DNA of 64,000 nt from Cellulosimicrobium protaetiae (GCF_009708005.2 NZ_CP052757.1:3906001-3970000); one strand, 5' to 3'; shown: positions 1 to 8,233, counted from the first letter of the stretch. The notes: generated by a model not told the origin, from the sequence alone. A program made the numbers and translations.

Positions 1-1
1 C

Positions 2-1648
2 GGGCTGACCGTCCGCACGCGCATGCTCGCCGCGTTCCTCGGCCTGTCCGCCCTGGCGCTCGCCCTCGCCGGAAGCGCCGCCTGGTTCCTGCAGCGCGGG
101 CAGATCGACGACCGCATCGACGAGAGCCTGACCCGCAGCGCGAACGAGCTCGCGACGCTCGCGTCGTCGGGCGTCAACCCCGTCTCGGGCGAGCCGTTCA
201 CGTCGCCCGAGGACGTCGTCGTCGCGTCCATGCAGCTGACCGTGCCCGCCCACCACGAGGGCGTCCTCGGGCTGCGTCAGGGCCGCACCCCGCTCGTCTC
301 GCAGCAGGACGTCCGGCTGCGGCTGGAGGACGACGCCGAGCTCGTGGCCGCGGTGTCGCCGCTCGTGGGCGGCGACGACGTCGTGCTGCGCTCGCCGCGG
401 ACCGCGACGGCCGACTACCGCGTGCTCGTCGCGCCCGTCCGGTCGGTCGGCGGCGGCCCGGCGGCCCCCGCCCAGGAGCCCGCCGCCCTCGTCCTCGCCT
501 ACGACCGCTCGGCCGAGCACGCCGAGTTCGCGCAGGTCTTCCGGACGTACGCCGTCGTGGCGCTCGGCGCGCTCGTGCTCATCGGGGTGGTCGGGTGGGT
601 CGTCGCCGGCCGCCTGCTCCAGCCGATCCGGACCCTGTCGCGCACGGCGCAGCGCATCGGCGAGACGGACCTGTCCGCCCGCATCCCCGTCACCGGCAAC
701 GACGACCTGTCCGACCTGTCGCGCACGGTCAACGGCATGCTCGACCGGCTCGAGGGGTCGTTCGACTCCCAGCGGCGGCTGCTGGACGACGTCGGGCACG
801 AGCTGCGGACGCCGCTCACGGTCGTCCGGGGGCACCTCGAGCTCATGGACCCGCACGACGCCACGGATGCGTCCGAGACGCGCGACCTCGCGCTCGACGA
901 GCTCGACCGCATGAACCGTCTCGTCGACGACCTCGTGACCCTCGCGACCGTCGGGCGACCCGACTTCGTCCGTCCCCTGGACACGGACCTCGGCCGGCTG
1001 CTCGACGACGTGCACGACAAGGTCCGGACGCTCGGCGACCGGCGCTGGCTCGTCGACGCGCGCGCCGACGTCGCCGTGCGCGCCGACGCGCAGCGCCTCA
1101 CCCAGGCGCTCCTGCAGCTCGCGGCGAACGCCGTGAAGTTCTCGACGCCCGGGTCCGTCGTCGCGCTCGGCTCCGCGGTGTCCGACGACGGCGCGCGCGT
1201 GCGCGTGTGGGTCCGCGACGAGGGGGTCGGGATCGCGCCCGAGCAGCAGGGGCGGATCTTCGACCGGTTCGCCCAGGCGACGACGCCGGGCGCGGCCCAC
1301 CCCGAGGGCGCCGGGCTCGGGCTCGCGATCGTCGCGGCGATCGCCGAGGGCCACGGGGGCCGGGTGCACGTCGCGTCGACTCCCGGCGTCGGGTCGACGT
1401 TCACGCTCGACCTCCCGCTCGTCCCCGTCGAGGCGCTGTCCGGGCGCCCGGACGCGGCCGACGACGCACCCGGCGGGGACGCACCGGGGTGGGTGGCGCC
1501 GACGGCGCCGACCGTGCCCAGCGTGCCGTCCGCCGCCACCCCGCACCTGCCCCCGCCGCCACCCGGCGACGACCCGGGCCCGCCGCCGACCGGACCGACC
1601 GCCGGCAGGCCCCCGCACACCGACCCCGACGGAAGGACCACCCGGTGA
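2..1648 (+). CDS. sensor histidine kinase (5' end probably beyond the window)
   Basis: Membrane-bound sensor kinase that phosphorylates the response regulator encoded next to it. From an ATG at 23 the order is: first membrane helix, extracytoplasmic sensor region of about 150 residues, second helix (near residues 175-200), HAMP linker, then the kinase core. H-box GHELRTPLT has His259 (counted from the ATG at 23) as the predicted phosphorylation site; N-box LAANAVKFS, G1 box DEGVGIAPE and G2 box GAGLGLAIV are all present. A Pro-rich tail of about 70 residues follows. The frame stays open to the left edge (LTVRTR before the ATG, typical of the N-terminus of such kinases), so the real start is probably outside the window. 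The signal it senses cannot be read from the sequence. Its stop overlaps the regulator start. Confidence 0.93.
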   Translation, partial: GLTVRTRMLAAFLGLSALALALAGSAAWFLQRGQIDDRIDESLTRSANELATLASSGVNPVSGEPFTSPEDVVVASMQLTVPAHHEGVLGLRQGRTPLVSQQDVRLRLEDDAELVAAVSPLVGGDDVVLRSPRTATADYRVLVAPVRSVGGGPAAPAQEPAALVLAYDRSAEHAEFAQVFRTYAVVALGALVLIGVVGWVVAGRLLQPIRTLSRTAQRIGETDLSARIPVTGNDDLSDLSRTVNGMLDRLEGSFDSQRRLLDDVGHELRTPLTVVRGHLELMDPHDATDASETRDLALDELDRMNRLVDDLVTLATVGRPDFVRPLDTDLGRLLDDVHDKVRTLGDRRWLVDARADVAVRADAQRLTQALLQLAANAVKFSTPGSVVALGSAVSDDGARVRVWVRDEGVGIAPEQQGRIFDRFAQATTPGAAHPEGAGLGLAIVAAIAEGHGGRVHVASTPGVGSTFTLDLPLVPVEALSGRPDAADDAPGGDAPGWVAPTAPTVPSVPSAATPHLPPPPPGDDPGPPPTGPTAGRPPHTDPDGRTTR

Positions 1649-2304
1649 GCCAGATCCTCGTCGCGGAGGACGAGACCCGCATCGCCTCGTTCGTGGCCAA
1701 GGGCCTGCGCTCCGCAGGCTACGCGAGCACGACCGTGGCGACCGGGCGCGAAGCGTTCGACCTCGCCAGCACCGGCGACTTCGCGCTGCTCGTGCTCGAC
1801 CTCGGCCTGCCCGACCAGGACGGCTTCACCGTGCTCCGCCGGCTGCGGGAGACGGGCAACGCCATCCCGGTCATCATCCTCACCGCGCGCACCTCGGTCA
1901 CCGACACCGTCGCCGGGCTCGAGGGCGGCGCCGACGACTACATGGCCAAGCCGTTCCGCTTCGAGGAGCTCCTCGCGCGCATCCGCCTGCGCCTGCGCGG
2001 CGAACCCGCGGGCGAGGTCACCGTGCTCACGCACGGCGCCCTGAGCCTGGACCTGCGCACCCGCCGAGCCCGCACCACCGACCGCGAGGTCGACCTCTCG
2101 GCGCGCGAGTTCGCGCTCGCCGAGGCGTTCCTGCGCAACCCCGGGCAGGTGCTCAGCCGCGAGCAGCTCCTGTCGCGCGTGTGGGGGTACGACTTCGACC
2201 CCGGCTCGAACGTCGTCGACGTGTACGTGCGCTACCTGCGCAACAAGCTCGGGGCGGAGCACTTCATGACCGTGCGCGGCATGGGCTACCGGCTCGCCGG
2301 GTAG
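1645..2304 (+). CDS. OmpR/PhoB-family response regulator
   Basis: 219-residue DNA-binding response regulator, cognate to the upstream kinase. The receiver domain (residues 1-115) has the acidic pocket AEDE, phospho-acceptor Asp52 in LDLGLPD, Thr80 and Lys102 in AKPF. The winged-helix Trans_reg_C domain (about 125-217) shows LSAREFALAEAFLRNPGQV, the RVWGYDFDP turn and the end VRGMGYRL. The GTG start at 1645 overlaps the kinase TGA by four bases (GTGA), so the pair is translationally coupled. Target genes are not evident. Transcription probably ends in the hairpin at 2347-2391. Confidence 0.95.
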   Translation: MSQILVAEDETRIASFVAKGLRSAGYASTTVATGREAFDLASTGDFALLVLDLGLPDQDGFTVLRRLRETGNAIPVIILTARTSVTDTVAGLEGGADDYMAKPFRFEELLARIRLRLRGEPAGEVTVLTHGALSLDLRTRRARTTDREVDLSAREFALAEAFLRNPGQVLSREQLLSRVWGYDFDPGSNVVDVYVRYLRNKLGAEHFMTVRGMGYRLAG

Positions 2305-2346
2305 CGGCGCCGACCAGCCCCGCCGCGCGAGACCCCCGCACGGACG

Positions 2347-2391
2347 GCGACGCCCGGCCGCCCCACGACAGGTGGGGCGGCCGGGCGTCGC
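2347..2391. terminator. long hairpin between convergent genes, bidirectional terminator
   Basis: Perfect inverted repeat with arms of 20 bp (2347-2366 and 2372-2391) and a 5-base loop. It lies between the response regulator (plus strand) and the small minus-strand gene at 2408. There is no T-tract, which is normal for terminators in high-GC actinobacteria. Confidence 0.75.
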
Positions 2392-2407
2392 TGTCCCGGT
2401 GGGTCGG

Positions 2408-2782
2408 TCAGTCCGCCGACTGCGGCGACGGCGGCGTGACCGGGCTCGGCGGGGTGTTCGGCGTCTGCGGCGTGTTCGCCGAGCTCGCCGTGTTCGCCGT
2501 CGGCGGGGTGTTGGGGGTGTTCGGCGTCTGGGTCGTCACCGCCGACCCCGACGTCTCGGCCGTGACGGTGGTGATCGACGACCCGTTCTGGACGTCCGTC
2601 GGGCTCGGGGTGCTCGAGGCGGGGGCCGACGTCGGCGAGCCCGACGACGTGCTCACCTCGACCGACGGGGACACCGTGGCCGGCTCGGGGGCGTCGAACG
2701 CGCCCTGCGCCGAGGCGACCGTGGCCCCGATCCCGACGGCGCCGAGCGCCCCGGTGACGATCCACACGCTGCGTGCCTTCAT
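2408..2782 (-). CDS. small secreted Thr/Pro/Ser-rich protein, unknown function
   Basis: 124 residues. The ATG at 2782 follows a good ribosome site (GAAGGAG). A hydrophobic N-terminus (residues 5-25, ending in a VASAQG signal-peptidase-like site) is followed by a low-complexity chain rich in Thr, Ser, Pro and Asn with repeats such as TPNTPNTPP and TPQTPNTPP. It looks like a secreted or surface-exposed disordered protein. No enzyme motif is present and I do not recognise a family. It is transcribed convergently to the two-component system, so a functional link is not implied. Confidence 0.7.
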   Translation of the reverse strand: MKARSVWIVTGALGAVGIGATVASAQGAFDAPEPATVSPSVEVSTSSGSPTSAPASSTPSPTDVQNGSSITTVTAETSGSAVTTQTPNTPNTPPTANTASSANTPQTPNTPPSPVTPPSPQSAD

Positions 2783-2846
2783 GGTCCTGCTCCTTCGTCC
2801 GGTGGTGCGCACGACCCCTCGGCCGTGCATGGCTCGAGCCTCCCGC

Positions 2847-4151
2847 TCACGCGTGAGACGTCGAGGAGGTCCCGATGAGAGTGCTCTCAGAGAGCGGCGC
2901 GGCCGCGAGCAGCCGCTCCGCGACGCCCAACCAGGCGTCGCCGAGGTCGCGCGTCGTCGCACCCGACGCGAGCGACAGCACGACACCTGCCGCGCGCGCC
3001 CGCAGCGCACCCGGGTCGACGCGCTCGTCGAACACCGCGAGGCACCGCTGGACGAGCGCGCCCACGCCGCCGTAGACCGTCGGCGCGAGCGACGGGAGGA
3101 CGGCGAGGTGCGCGACGAGGCACGCGAGGTCGTCCACGCGGTGCCCCGGGCCGAGCGTGTCGACGTCGAGAAGCGTCCCGACCCCCGTCCGGCCCGCGTC
3201 GAGCAGGACGTTCGCCTCGTAGAAGTCGCCGTGGGTCGCGACGACCGGTCCCGGGTCGCGCGTCGCGACCGCCTCGCGGACGGCGCCCACCACCCGGGCC
3301 ACGCGCGCCGCGTCGAGCGCGTGCACCGCGAGCGCGGCCTCCCCGTAGTGCTCGACGCGCTCGGCCCAGCCCGGGCGGCGGCGCAGCGTCGTCGCCCGCA
3401 GCGGGAGCGCGTCGAGAGCGCGCACGAGGGCGTGCGGGTCGATCGCCGTGGGCTGCCCGGCGGGTCCGGCGGCAGCGAGGTGCTGGGCCAGCGACACGCC
3501 GTGCGCCTCCTCGAGGACGACGACGCCGTCGTCGCCCCAGTCGAGGCAGCGCGGGGCGCGCACCGGGGTCTCGCGCAGGAGGTCGTGGCGCCGCACGAGC
3601 GAGCGCACCCGGTCGGGCCGCACGACCTTCACGTAGAAAGTGCGGATCGACGTCCGGGCACGGACCACCGCGCGGCGCAGCGGGCGGTAGGCGACCATCT
3701 CGGCCGCCTCCACGGCCTCGCCGGGCTTGAGCACGTCGGCCGCGGCGAGCCGGCGGGTGAGCGCGTCGCGGTCGCACGCGGCGGCGAGGCCGGGCAGCAG
3801 CGGGTCGGCGGGGTGCCGCCACACGTGGACGACGCGCGGGCCGTCCGCGAGGCGGACCACGCCCGGGCCTGCGGCGTCGGGCGACAGGGGCGCCGTCGTC
3901 GCGAGCAGGTACTCGGCGGCGTCGACGGCGCCGGGCCCCGCGCCGGGGCGGGGCGCGAGCGCCCGGCGCGCGACGACGTCGTACCCGACCGTGACCTCGG
4001 CGCCGGGGCGCGCGTGCACCTGGTGGACGCGCCACGTGTCGAGGCTCGCGCCGTCGGCACCGAGCGCCACGGCGAGCAGCTCCCCCGCCTCGGGAGCGGT
4101 GAGCAGGTCGAGCCAGGCGCGCTGGTCGGGCGCGGGAGGGGCGAGCGTCAT
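2847..4151 (-). CDS. APH/choline-kinase-like phosphotransferase
   Basis: 434 residues with the fold of aminoglycoside phosphotransferases and related small-molecule kinases. The catalytic loop HGDFYEANVL supplies the Brenner-motif Asp and Asn, followed by the metal-binding segment LLDVDTLGPG; VLEEAHGVSL resembles the hinge between lobes. The family also covers homoserine, choline, maltose and unknown kinases, so an antibiotic-resistance role is not supported. The ATG at 4151 was chosen because the upstream extension has no conserved character and runs over a palindrome. The gene is divergent from the membrane protein at 4277. A TGAGAG-N2-CTCTCA dyad sits 43-62 bp upstream of its start and a second one inside its 3' end (2876-2889). 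Confidence 0.8.
   Translation of the reverse strand: MTLAPPAPDQRAWLDLLTAPEAGELLAVALGADGASLDTWRVHQVHARPGAEVTVGYDVVARRALAPRPGAGPGAVDAAEYLLATTAPLSPDAAGPGVVRLADGPRVVHVWRHPADPLLPGLAAACDRDALTRRLAAADVLKPGEAVEAAEMVAYRPLRRAVVRARTSIRTFYVKVVRPDRVRSLVRRHDLLRETPVRAPRCLDWGDDGVVVLEEAHGVSLAQHLAAAGPAGQPTAIDPHALVRALDALPLRATTLRRRPGWAERVEHYGEAALAVHALDAARVARVVGAVREAVATRDPGPVVATHGDFYEANVLLDAGRTGVGTLLDVDTLGPGHRVDDLACLVAHLAVLPSLAPTVYGGVGALVQRCLAVFDERVDPGALRARAAGVVLSLASGATTRDLGDAWLGVAERLLAAAPLSESTLIGTSSTSHA
2876..2889. repeat. TGAGAG-N2-CTCTCA dyad, copy in 3' end of gene
   Basis: Inverted repeat TGAGAG-TG-CTCTCA within the last codons of the phosphotransferase gene. The same half-sites with the same 2-base spacer recur at 4194-4213. 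It may be an operator copy; chance is possible for a 6-bp arm. Confidence 0.4.
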
Positions 4152-4193
4152 GGCGCCAGGGAACCTCGCTCGCGTGGCTCGGTTGTGAGACCG

Positions 4194-4213
4194 GGATGAG
4201 AGAGCTCTCATCC
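4194..4213. promoter_or_regulatory. 9-bp-arm palindrome in divergent intergenic region, candidate operator
   Basis: GGATGAGAG-AG-CTCTCATCC, a perfect 9-bp inverted repeat with a 2-base spacer. It lies between the divergent phosphotransferase (start 4151) and membrane protein (start about 4277). It shares the TGAGAG-N2-CTCTCA core with 2876-2889. The binding protein is unknown. Confidence 0.5.
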
Positions 4214-4240
4214 GGTCGGACGGTCCGGGGAGCGGGGGTC

Positions 4241-4288
4241 TTGACGGGGGCGAGGACCGCATGCCAATGTATCGATGTGTTGATACAA
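4241..4288 (+). promoter_or_regulatory. promoter with YtrA-type operator at the start of the membrane-protein gene
   Basis: A TTGACG -35 candidate at 4241-4246 is followed 18 bases later by a weak -10 (CAATGT, 4265-4270). The dyad TGTATC-N8-GATACA (4269-4288) overlaps the -10 and the presumed transcription start. GntR regulators of the YtrA subfamily commonly bind such dyads over their own operon promoter, and one is encoded as the second gene here (5244). Confidence 0.5.
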
Positions 4289-5257
4289 ACGTCGGAGGAA
4301 CCGCAGGGCGTCGACCTCTTCCTCCCTGCGGCCTACGACCTCGTGTGGACCGGCGCGGTCCTCGCCGTGCTCGTGGCGCTGGGCGCCGCCGTCGTGCTCG
4401 CCGTGCGGGCAGCGACCCGCACCCCCTCGCTCCACGGGCTCGCCGGGGACGACCCGGTGCGCCGCGCCGCCCGGCGCCACGCGACGACCGTGAGCGTCGC
4501 GGCGGCGACGGCCGCGGTCCTCGCCGGCGCCGTCGTCGCGCAGGCCGTCACGACCGCCGTCGGGGGCCTCGCGGAGGGCGTGCTCGTCGGCCTCTCCCCC
4601 GCGGTCGTCGGGCTGACGTTCCTCGGCGCGCACGCCGTGGGGGAACGCACCTGGCCCCGGCAACGGACCGCCGTCCGCGCGGCCACGCTCCGGCCCAGGA
4701 CCGTCGACGACGTCGCGCCCCGGGGCCTGCGGCGCCTCACCTGGTCGCTCGGTGCGCTCGTCGTGCTGCTCGCCGGCGTCGGCGCGCTGACCGCCGGCGA
4801 CGACGGCAGGTCGGTGACGCGCGTCCTCGGGGACACCACCTCGACGGCGAGCCCCTACCCCGGCGAGTTCTACGGCGTCTGGCTCGCGCTCGCGGCCGTG
4901 CTGCTCGTCGCGGGCGCCGAGGGCGTGCTGCGGCTCGTCGCGCGCCGCCCCGCCGTCGCCCAGGTCGACGAGACGTGGGACGTCGCCCTGCGGCGCGCGT
5001 CCGCGCACCGCGTGCTGCGCGGCGCCCAGCTCGCGCTCGGCCTCACCGCCGCCGGGACGGTCGGCGTCGGCGCGAACGCCGCGGCCCGGGCGGGCTACCC
5101 GGGTGCCGTCGTCCTCGTGGTCGCCGCGGTGGGCCTGGCGCTGGCAGCCGTCGCGGTCGTCGTGCAGCCCGCCCCGGAACCGGACGACCGGGCCGACGAA
5201 CGGGCGGACGGGCGGACGGGCGTGCCGACGGCAGGGGCGGGCCGTGCCGCCCGCTGA
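4277..5257 (+). CDS. polytopic membrane protein of unknown function, YtrA-operon type
   Basis: About 326 residues with roughly six hydrophobic helices (for example near GAVLAVLVALGAAVVLAV, VSVAAATAAVLAGAVVA, GALVVLLAGVGAL, and two at the C-terminus) and short charged loops. No catalytic motif is visible. The start is uncertain: GTG 4277 falls about 7 bases after the -10, implying a leaderless mRNA; TTG 4280 is adjacent. A GGAGGA at 4294-4299 has no in-frame start close behind it. The gene overlaps the YtrA-type regulator by 14 bases and is presumably repressed by it; such pairs often respond to envelope stress or antibiotics (family knowledge). Substrate is unknown. Confidence 0.7.
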   Translation: MLIQTSEEPQGVDLFLPAAYDLVWTGAVLAVLVALGAAVVLAVRAATRTPSLHGLAGDDPVRRAARRHATTVSVAAATAAVLAGAVVAQAVTTAVGGLAEGVLVGLSPAVVGLTFLGAHAVGERTWPRQRTAVRAATLRPRTVDDVAPRGLRRLTWSLGALVVLLAGVGALTAGDDGRSVTRVLGDTTSTASPYPGEFYGVWLALAAVLLVAGAEGVLRLVARRPAVAQVDETWDVALRRASAHRVLRGAQLALGLTAAGTVGVGANAAARAGYPGAVVLVVAAVGLALAAVAVVVQPAPEPDDRADERADGRTGVPTAGAGRAAR

Positions 5258-5645
5258 GCTGCGCGTCGAGATCGACCTGCGGTCGGGGCTCGCGCCGTAC
5301 GAGCAGATCCGGTCGCAGGTCGTCGCGCACGTCGCGGCCGGTCGGCTGGTCGTCGGCGACCGGCTCCCGACCATCCGCGCCCTCGCCACGGACCTCGGGC
5401 TCGCGCCCGGGACCGTGGCCCGCGCGTACCGCGAGCTCGAGGCGGCCGGGGTCGTCACGACGCGGCGCCGCGCCGGGACGGTCGTCGCCGACGGGGTCTC
5501 CCCCGGCGACGTCGCGGCGCGCCACGCCGCGCACGAGCTCGTCCGCGCGGGCCGGGAGGCGGGGCTGTCCGACGACGCGATCCTCGACGTCGTGCGCGGG
5601 GCGCTCCTCCACGATCCCCCCGGCGCCGCACCGACCGCGCGCTGA
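5244..5645 (+). CDS. GntR-family transcriptional regulator, YtrA subfamily
   Basis: 133 residues. The N-terminal winged helix (residues about 10-80) has the GntR signature: PYEQIRSQVVAHVAAGRL, GDRLPTIRALATDLGLAPGTVARAYRELEAAG and a wing RRRAGTVV. Only a short helical dimerisation tail of about 50 residues follows, which defines the YtrA subfamily as opposed to larger FadR, HutC or MocR types. The GTG at 5244 lies inside the end of the membrane-protein gene, so the two are co-translated. It probably autoregulates through the TGTATC-N8-GATACA dyad at 4269-4288. Confidence 0.9.
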   Translation: MPPAELRVEIDLRSGLAPYEQIRSQVVAHVAAGRLVVGDRLPTIRALATDLGLAPGTVARAYRELEAAGVVTTRRRAGTVVADGVSPGDVAARHAAHELVRAGREAGLSDDAILDVVRGALLHDPPGAAPTAR

Positions 5646-5852
5646 GGCCGACCCTGCCATGCCGGGCCCCGCTCCCCGACCGGCGCGGGCCACCCAACGG
5701 TCCGAGGCCGCCGAGCGTTCTCACGGACGACGGGTCACGTCACGACAGGGTCACGATCCGCCACCGGGCGCCGACACGAGCCTTCCGGGACCGGGACGCG
5801 GCGCATGATGATTCTCCGCGGTGGACGCCGCGGAGGCGCAAAGGGGGATCAG
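5646..5852. other. 207-bp intergenic region with 5'-leader hairpin
   Basis: No gene is seen. A hairpin CTCCGCGG-N6-CCGCGGAG (5814-5835) lies just before the ribosome site AAGGGGG (5841-5847) of the L,D-transpeptidase gene, so it would be in its mRNA leader. I looked for a c-di-AMP (ydaO) riboswitch, common before actinobacterial cell-wall enzymes, and did not find its conserved elements. Confidence 0.5.
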
Positions 5853-6863
5853 GTGGAGGACGGAGCCAACCGGGCGGGCGCGCGGGCGCGCGCGACTGCG
5901 GGGACGCGCACAGGGATCGCGTCGCACGACGCGCCGGCGGCGCGGTCGCAGAGCCGTGGTCCGGCACGGCACGGTGCACGGGCGGCGTCGCGCGCCGTCG
6001 TGACCGCGCTCGTCGCCGCGCTCGTGCTGGCGGGCTGCCAGGCCGGGCTGCCCGACCTCGAGCCTGGCCGGACGCCGTCCGCCACCGCCGACGGTCCCGC
6101 GACCACGGAGCCCGCGAGCCCGAGCCCGACGACGACCACGCCCGAGCCGGCCGAGCCACCGGCGGCCGAGCCGACCCCCGCCGAGACCCCGGCCCCCGAG
6201 CCGAGCACGCCGCCACCCGCACCGGAGCCGACCCCCGAGCCGCCGCCCGCTCCCGTCGAGCCCGCGGAGCTCGCCCGCGGCGCGACCGGGGAGCGTGTCG
6301 TCGCGCTCCAGCAGCGCCTCGCCGACCTCGGCTACTTCATCGGCGCGCCGGACGGCGACTTCGGCGGCGGCACGCAGCAGGCCGTGTGGGCGTTCCAGAA
6401 GGCCGCCGGCCTCTCGCGCGACGGCGTCGTCGGCCCCGCGACGCAGGCCGCGCTCGACCAGGGGGTCACGCCGCAGCCGCGCAGCGGGTCGGGCAAGGTC
6501 ATCGAGATCGACCTCGACCGCCAGCTCCTCCTCGCCGTCGAGGACGGCCGGGTCGTCACGGTGGTCAACGCGTCGTCGGGCAACGGGGAGTCGTACGAGG
6601 CGAAGGGCCGGATCTACCGCGCGAGCACGCCGCGCGGCACGTTCCAGGTCGGCCGGCAGGTGGACGGCAACCACTCGTCCAGCCTCGAGCTCGGCGACAT
6701 GTGGCGCCCCAAGTTCTTCACCGGAGGCATCGCGGTGCACGGGTCGGGCTCGATCCCGCCGTGGCCCGCCTCGCACGGCTGCGTGCGCGTCGCGAACTCC
6801 GCGATGAACTGGCTCTGGGACTCCTGGCACGCCGACCCAGGCACCACGGTCCTCGTCTACTGA
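5853..6863 (+). CDS. lipoprotein L,D-transpeptidase (YkuD) with peptidoglycan-binding domain
   Basis: 336 residues; predicted to make 3-3 cross-links or otherwise act on peptidoglycan tetrapeptides outside the membrane. After an unusually long basic N-terminus (about 48 residues), a hydrophobic stretch ends in the lipobox LAGC, with Cys62 as the lipidation site. A Pro/Glu/Thr-rich linker (about 70-140) leads to a PG_binding_1 domain (about 143-208: GERVVALQQRLADLGY, DGDFGGGTQQAVWAFQ, DGVVGPATQAAL). The C-terminal YkuD catalytic domain has the conserved HGSGSIPPWPASHGCVRV with nucleophile Cys and its His. GTG 5853 is chosen for its AAGGGGG ribosome site. The gene stands alone and ends at a 24-bp-arm hairpin. 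Confidence 0.92.
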   Translation: MEDGANRAGARARATAGTRTGIASHDAPAARSQSRGPARHGARAASRAVVTALVAALVLAGCQAGLPDLEPGRTPSATADGPATTEPASPSPTTTTPEPAEPPAAEPTPAETPAPEPSTPPPAPEPTPEPPPAPVEPAELARGATGERVVALQQRLADLGYFIGAPDGDFGGGTQQAVWAFQKAAGLSRDGVVGPATQAALDQGVTPQPRSGSGKVIEIDLDRQLLLAVEDGRVVTVVNASSGNGESYEAKGRIYRASTPRGTFQVGRQVDGNHSSSLELGDMWRPKFFTGGIAVHGSGSIPPWPASHGCVRVANSAMNWLWDSWHADPGTTVLVY

Positions 6864-6872
6864 CCCACCACG

Positions 6873-6935
6873 CGCTGAGTGCGTGAAATAGTCGCGCCGA
6901 CGGGGCCCGGACGCGACTATTTCACGCACTCAGCG
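6873..6935. terminator. very long perfect inverted repeat between convergent genes
   Basis: Two perfect 24-bp arms (6873-6896 and 6912-6935) with a 15-base loop fill almost the whole 80-bp gap between the convergent L,D-transpeptidase and murB. The arm carries an AT-rich core (GTGAAATAGTC) unlike the surrounding GC-only terminators. It probably works as a bidirectional terminator, but length and composition also suit a dispersed REP-like palindrome. Confidence 0.7.
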
Positions 6936-6943
6936 GGGGAGCG

Positions 6944-8233
6944 TCAGAGGGAGACGCCGACGAGGACGGGCTCGGGGACGAGCTCGACGCCGAACGCGTC
7001 GACGACACCGTCGCGCACCGCGCGCGCCAGCTCGACCAGGTCGCCCGCGCTCGCGCCACCACGGTTCGTGAGCGCGAGCGTGTGCCGCGTCGACAGCCGC
7101 GCGAGGCTCGACGGACCGTGCACCCCGAAGCCCTTGGTGAACCCCGCGTGCTCGATCAGCCACGCCGCCGACGTCTTGACGAGGGTCGGGTCGATCTCGC
7201 CCAGGCTCGGGCCGGTCGTGCGGGCCGGCGTCGCCGAGCGCACCGGGTAGCGCGGCGCCTCCGCCGGGAGGAGGTCGGCCTGGTCCGCCGGGACGACGGG
7301 GTTGGTGAAGAACGACCCGGCGCTCCAGCGGTCGTGGTCGGGGGCGCCCTCCCCCGGCGTGGCGTCGGGCGAGCCGGGCTCACCGTCCGGGCCCACGCCG
7401 TCGAGCAGCATGCCCTTGCGCGCGCGGAGCGTGAGGACCGCGTCGCGCACGTCGGCGCTCGGGGCGCGGTCGCCGACCTGGACGCCGAGCGTGCGCGCGA
7501 GCTCCGGGTAGCCCACCGGCGCGGAGAGCGACCCGAGACGCGCCTGGAAGCCCACGTCGAGCACCACGTACCGCGGCGACGGGTACCACGGTCCGCCCCC
7601 CTCGTCGTCGTCCCCGGCTTGAACCGCCGCCGTCGCGTGCATGGTGCGCTTGAGCAGCGACGTGCGGTAGCCGAACGCGAGCTCGCCCAGCGCGAGCGTG
7701 CGCACGCGGGACCGCAGGCGGTCCCAGACGCGCACGGTCGAGACCACGCCCGCGACCTCCTGGCCGTACGCGCCGATGTTCTGGACGGGGGCGGCGCCGA
7801 CCGTGCCTGGGATGCCCGAGAGCGCCTCGACGCCCACCCACTCCTCGGCGACGGCCCGCGCGACGAGCTCGTCCCAGTCCTGACCCGCCGGGGCGTGGAA
7901 GCTCGCGCCACCGCACGAGTCCTCCGCGTCCACCGTGATCCCGCGCCGCAGGTCGCGCACGACGACGCCGCCGAACCCCTCGTCGCCGACGAGCAGGTTC
8001 GACCCGCCGCCGATCACGAGGAGCGGTTCCCCGGCGTCGTCCGCGGCGCGCACCGTGTCGATCAGCTCGGCCTCGCTGTGCGCCTCGACGTACCGGTCCG
8101 CCGCGCCGCCCACGCGCAGCGTCGTCAGCTCGGCGAGGGACGGCGTGCCGACGGCCTCGGGGCGCAGCCCCGGCGCGGTCCGGACGATCTCGGGCAGGTC
8201 GCGCTCGACGGGGGCGGTGGGTTCGCAGGTCAC
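6944..8233 (-). CDS. murB: UDP-N-acetylmuramate dehydrogenase
   Basis: 429 residues. Cytoplasmic flavoenzyme that reduces UDP-GlcNAc-enolpyruvate to UDP-MurNAc with NADPH, the second committed step of peptidoglycan synthesis. The FAD-binding part shows TTLRVGGAAD, VIGGGSNLLVGDEGFGG and LSGIPGTVGAAPVQNIGAYGQE. The substrate part has GYRTSLLK, GSFFTNPVV (with the proton-donating Ser) and AAWLIEHAGFTKGFG (with the conserved Glu). The YR-S-FK-type loop marks type I MurB. It is longer than typical (about 340-360) because of linkers around residues 230-320. In relatives it often follows the MaoC/rpmG cluster; here a sugar-type cassette lies between them. Confidence 0.96.
   Translation of the reverse strand: MTCEPTAPVERDLPEIVRTAPGLRPEAVGTPSLAELTTLRVGGAADRYVEAHSEAELIDTVRAADDAGEPLLVIGGGSNLLVGDEGFGGVVVRDLRRGITVDAEDSCGGASFHAPAGQDWDELVARAVAEEWVGVEALSGIPGTVGAAPVQNIGAYGQEVAGVVSTVRVWDRLRSRVRTLALGELAFGYRTSLLKRTMHATAAVQAGDDDEGGGPWYPSPRYVVLDVGFQARLGSLSAPVGYPELARTLGVQVGDRAPSADVRDAVLTLRARKGMLLDGVGPDGEPGSPDATPGEGAPDHDRWSAGSFFTNPVVPADQADLLPAEAPRYPVRSATPARTTGPSLGEIDPTLVKTSAAWLIEHAGFTKGFGVHGPSSLARLSTRHTLALTNRGGASAGDLVELARAVRDGVVDAFGVELVPEPVLVGVSL

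Noticed and set aside
2847-4151. Aminoglycoside resistance gene
   Set aside because: The phosphotransferase fold is shared by many metabolic kinases; no resistance-specific features or mobile context are visible.
5646-5852. c-di-AMP (ydaO) riboswitch before the L,D-transpeptidase
   Set aside because: The leader is short, has only one simple hairpin and lacks the conserved ydaO elements.
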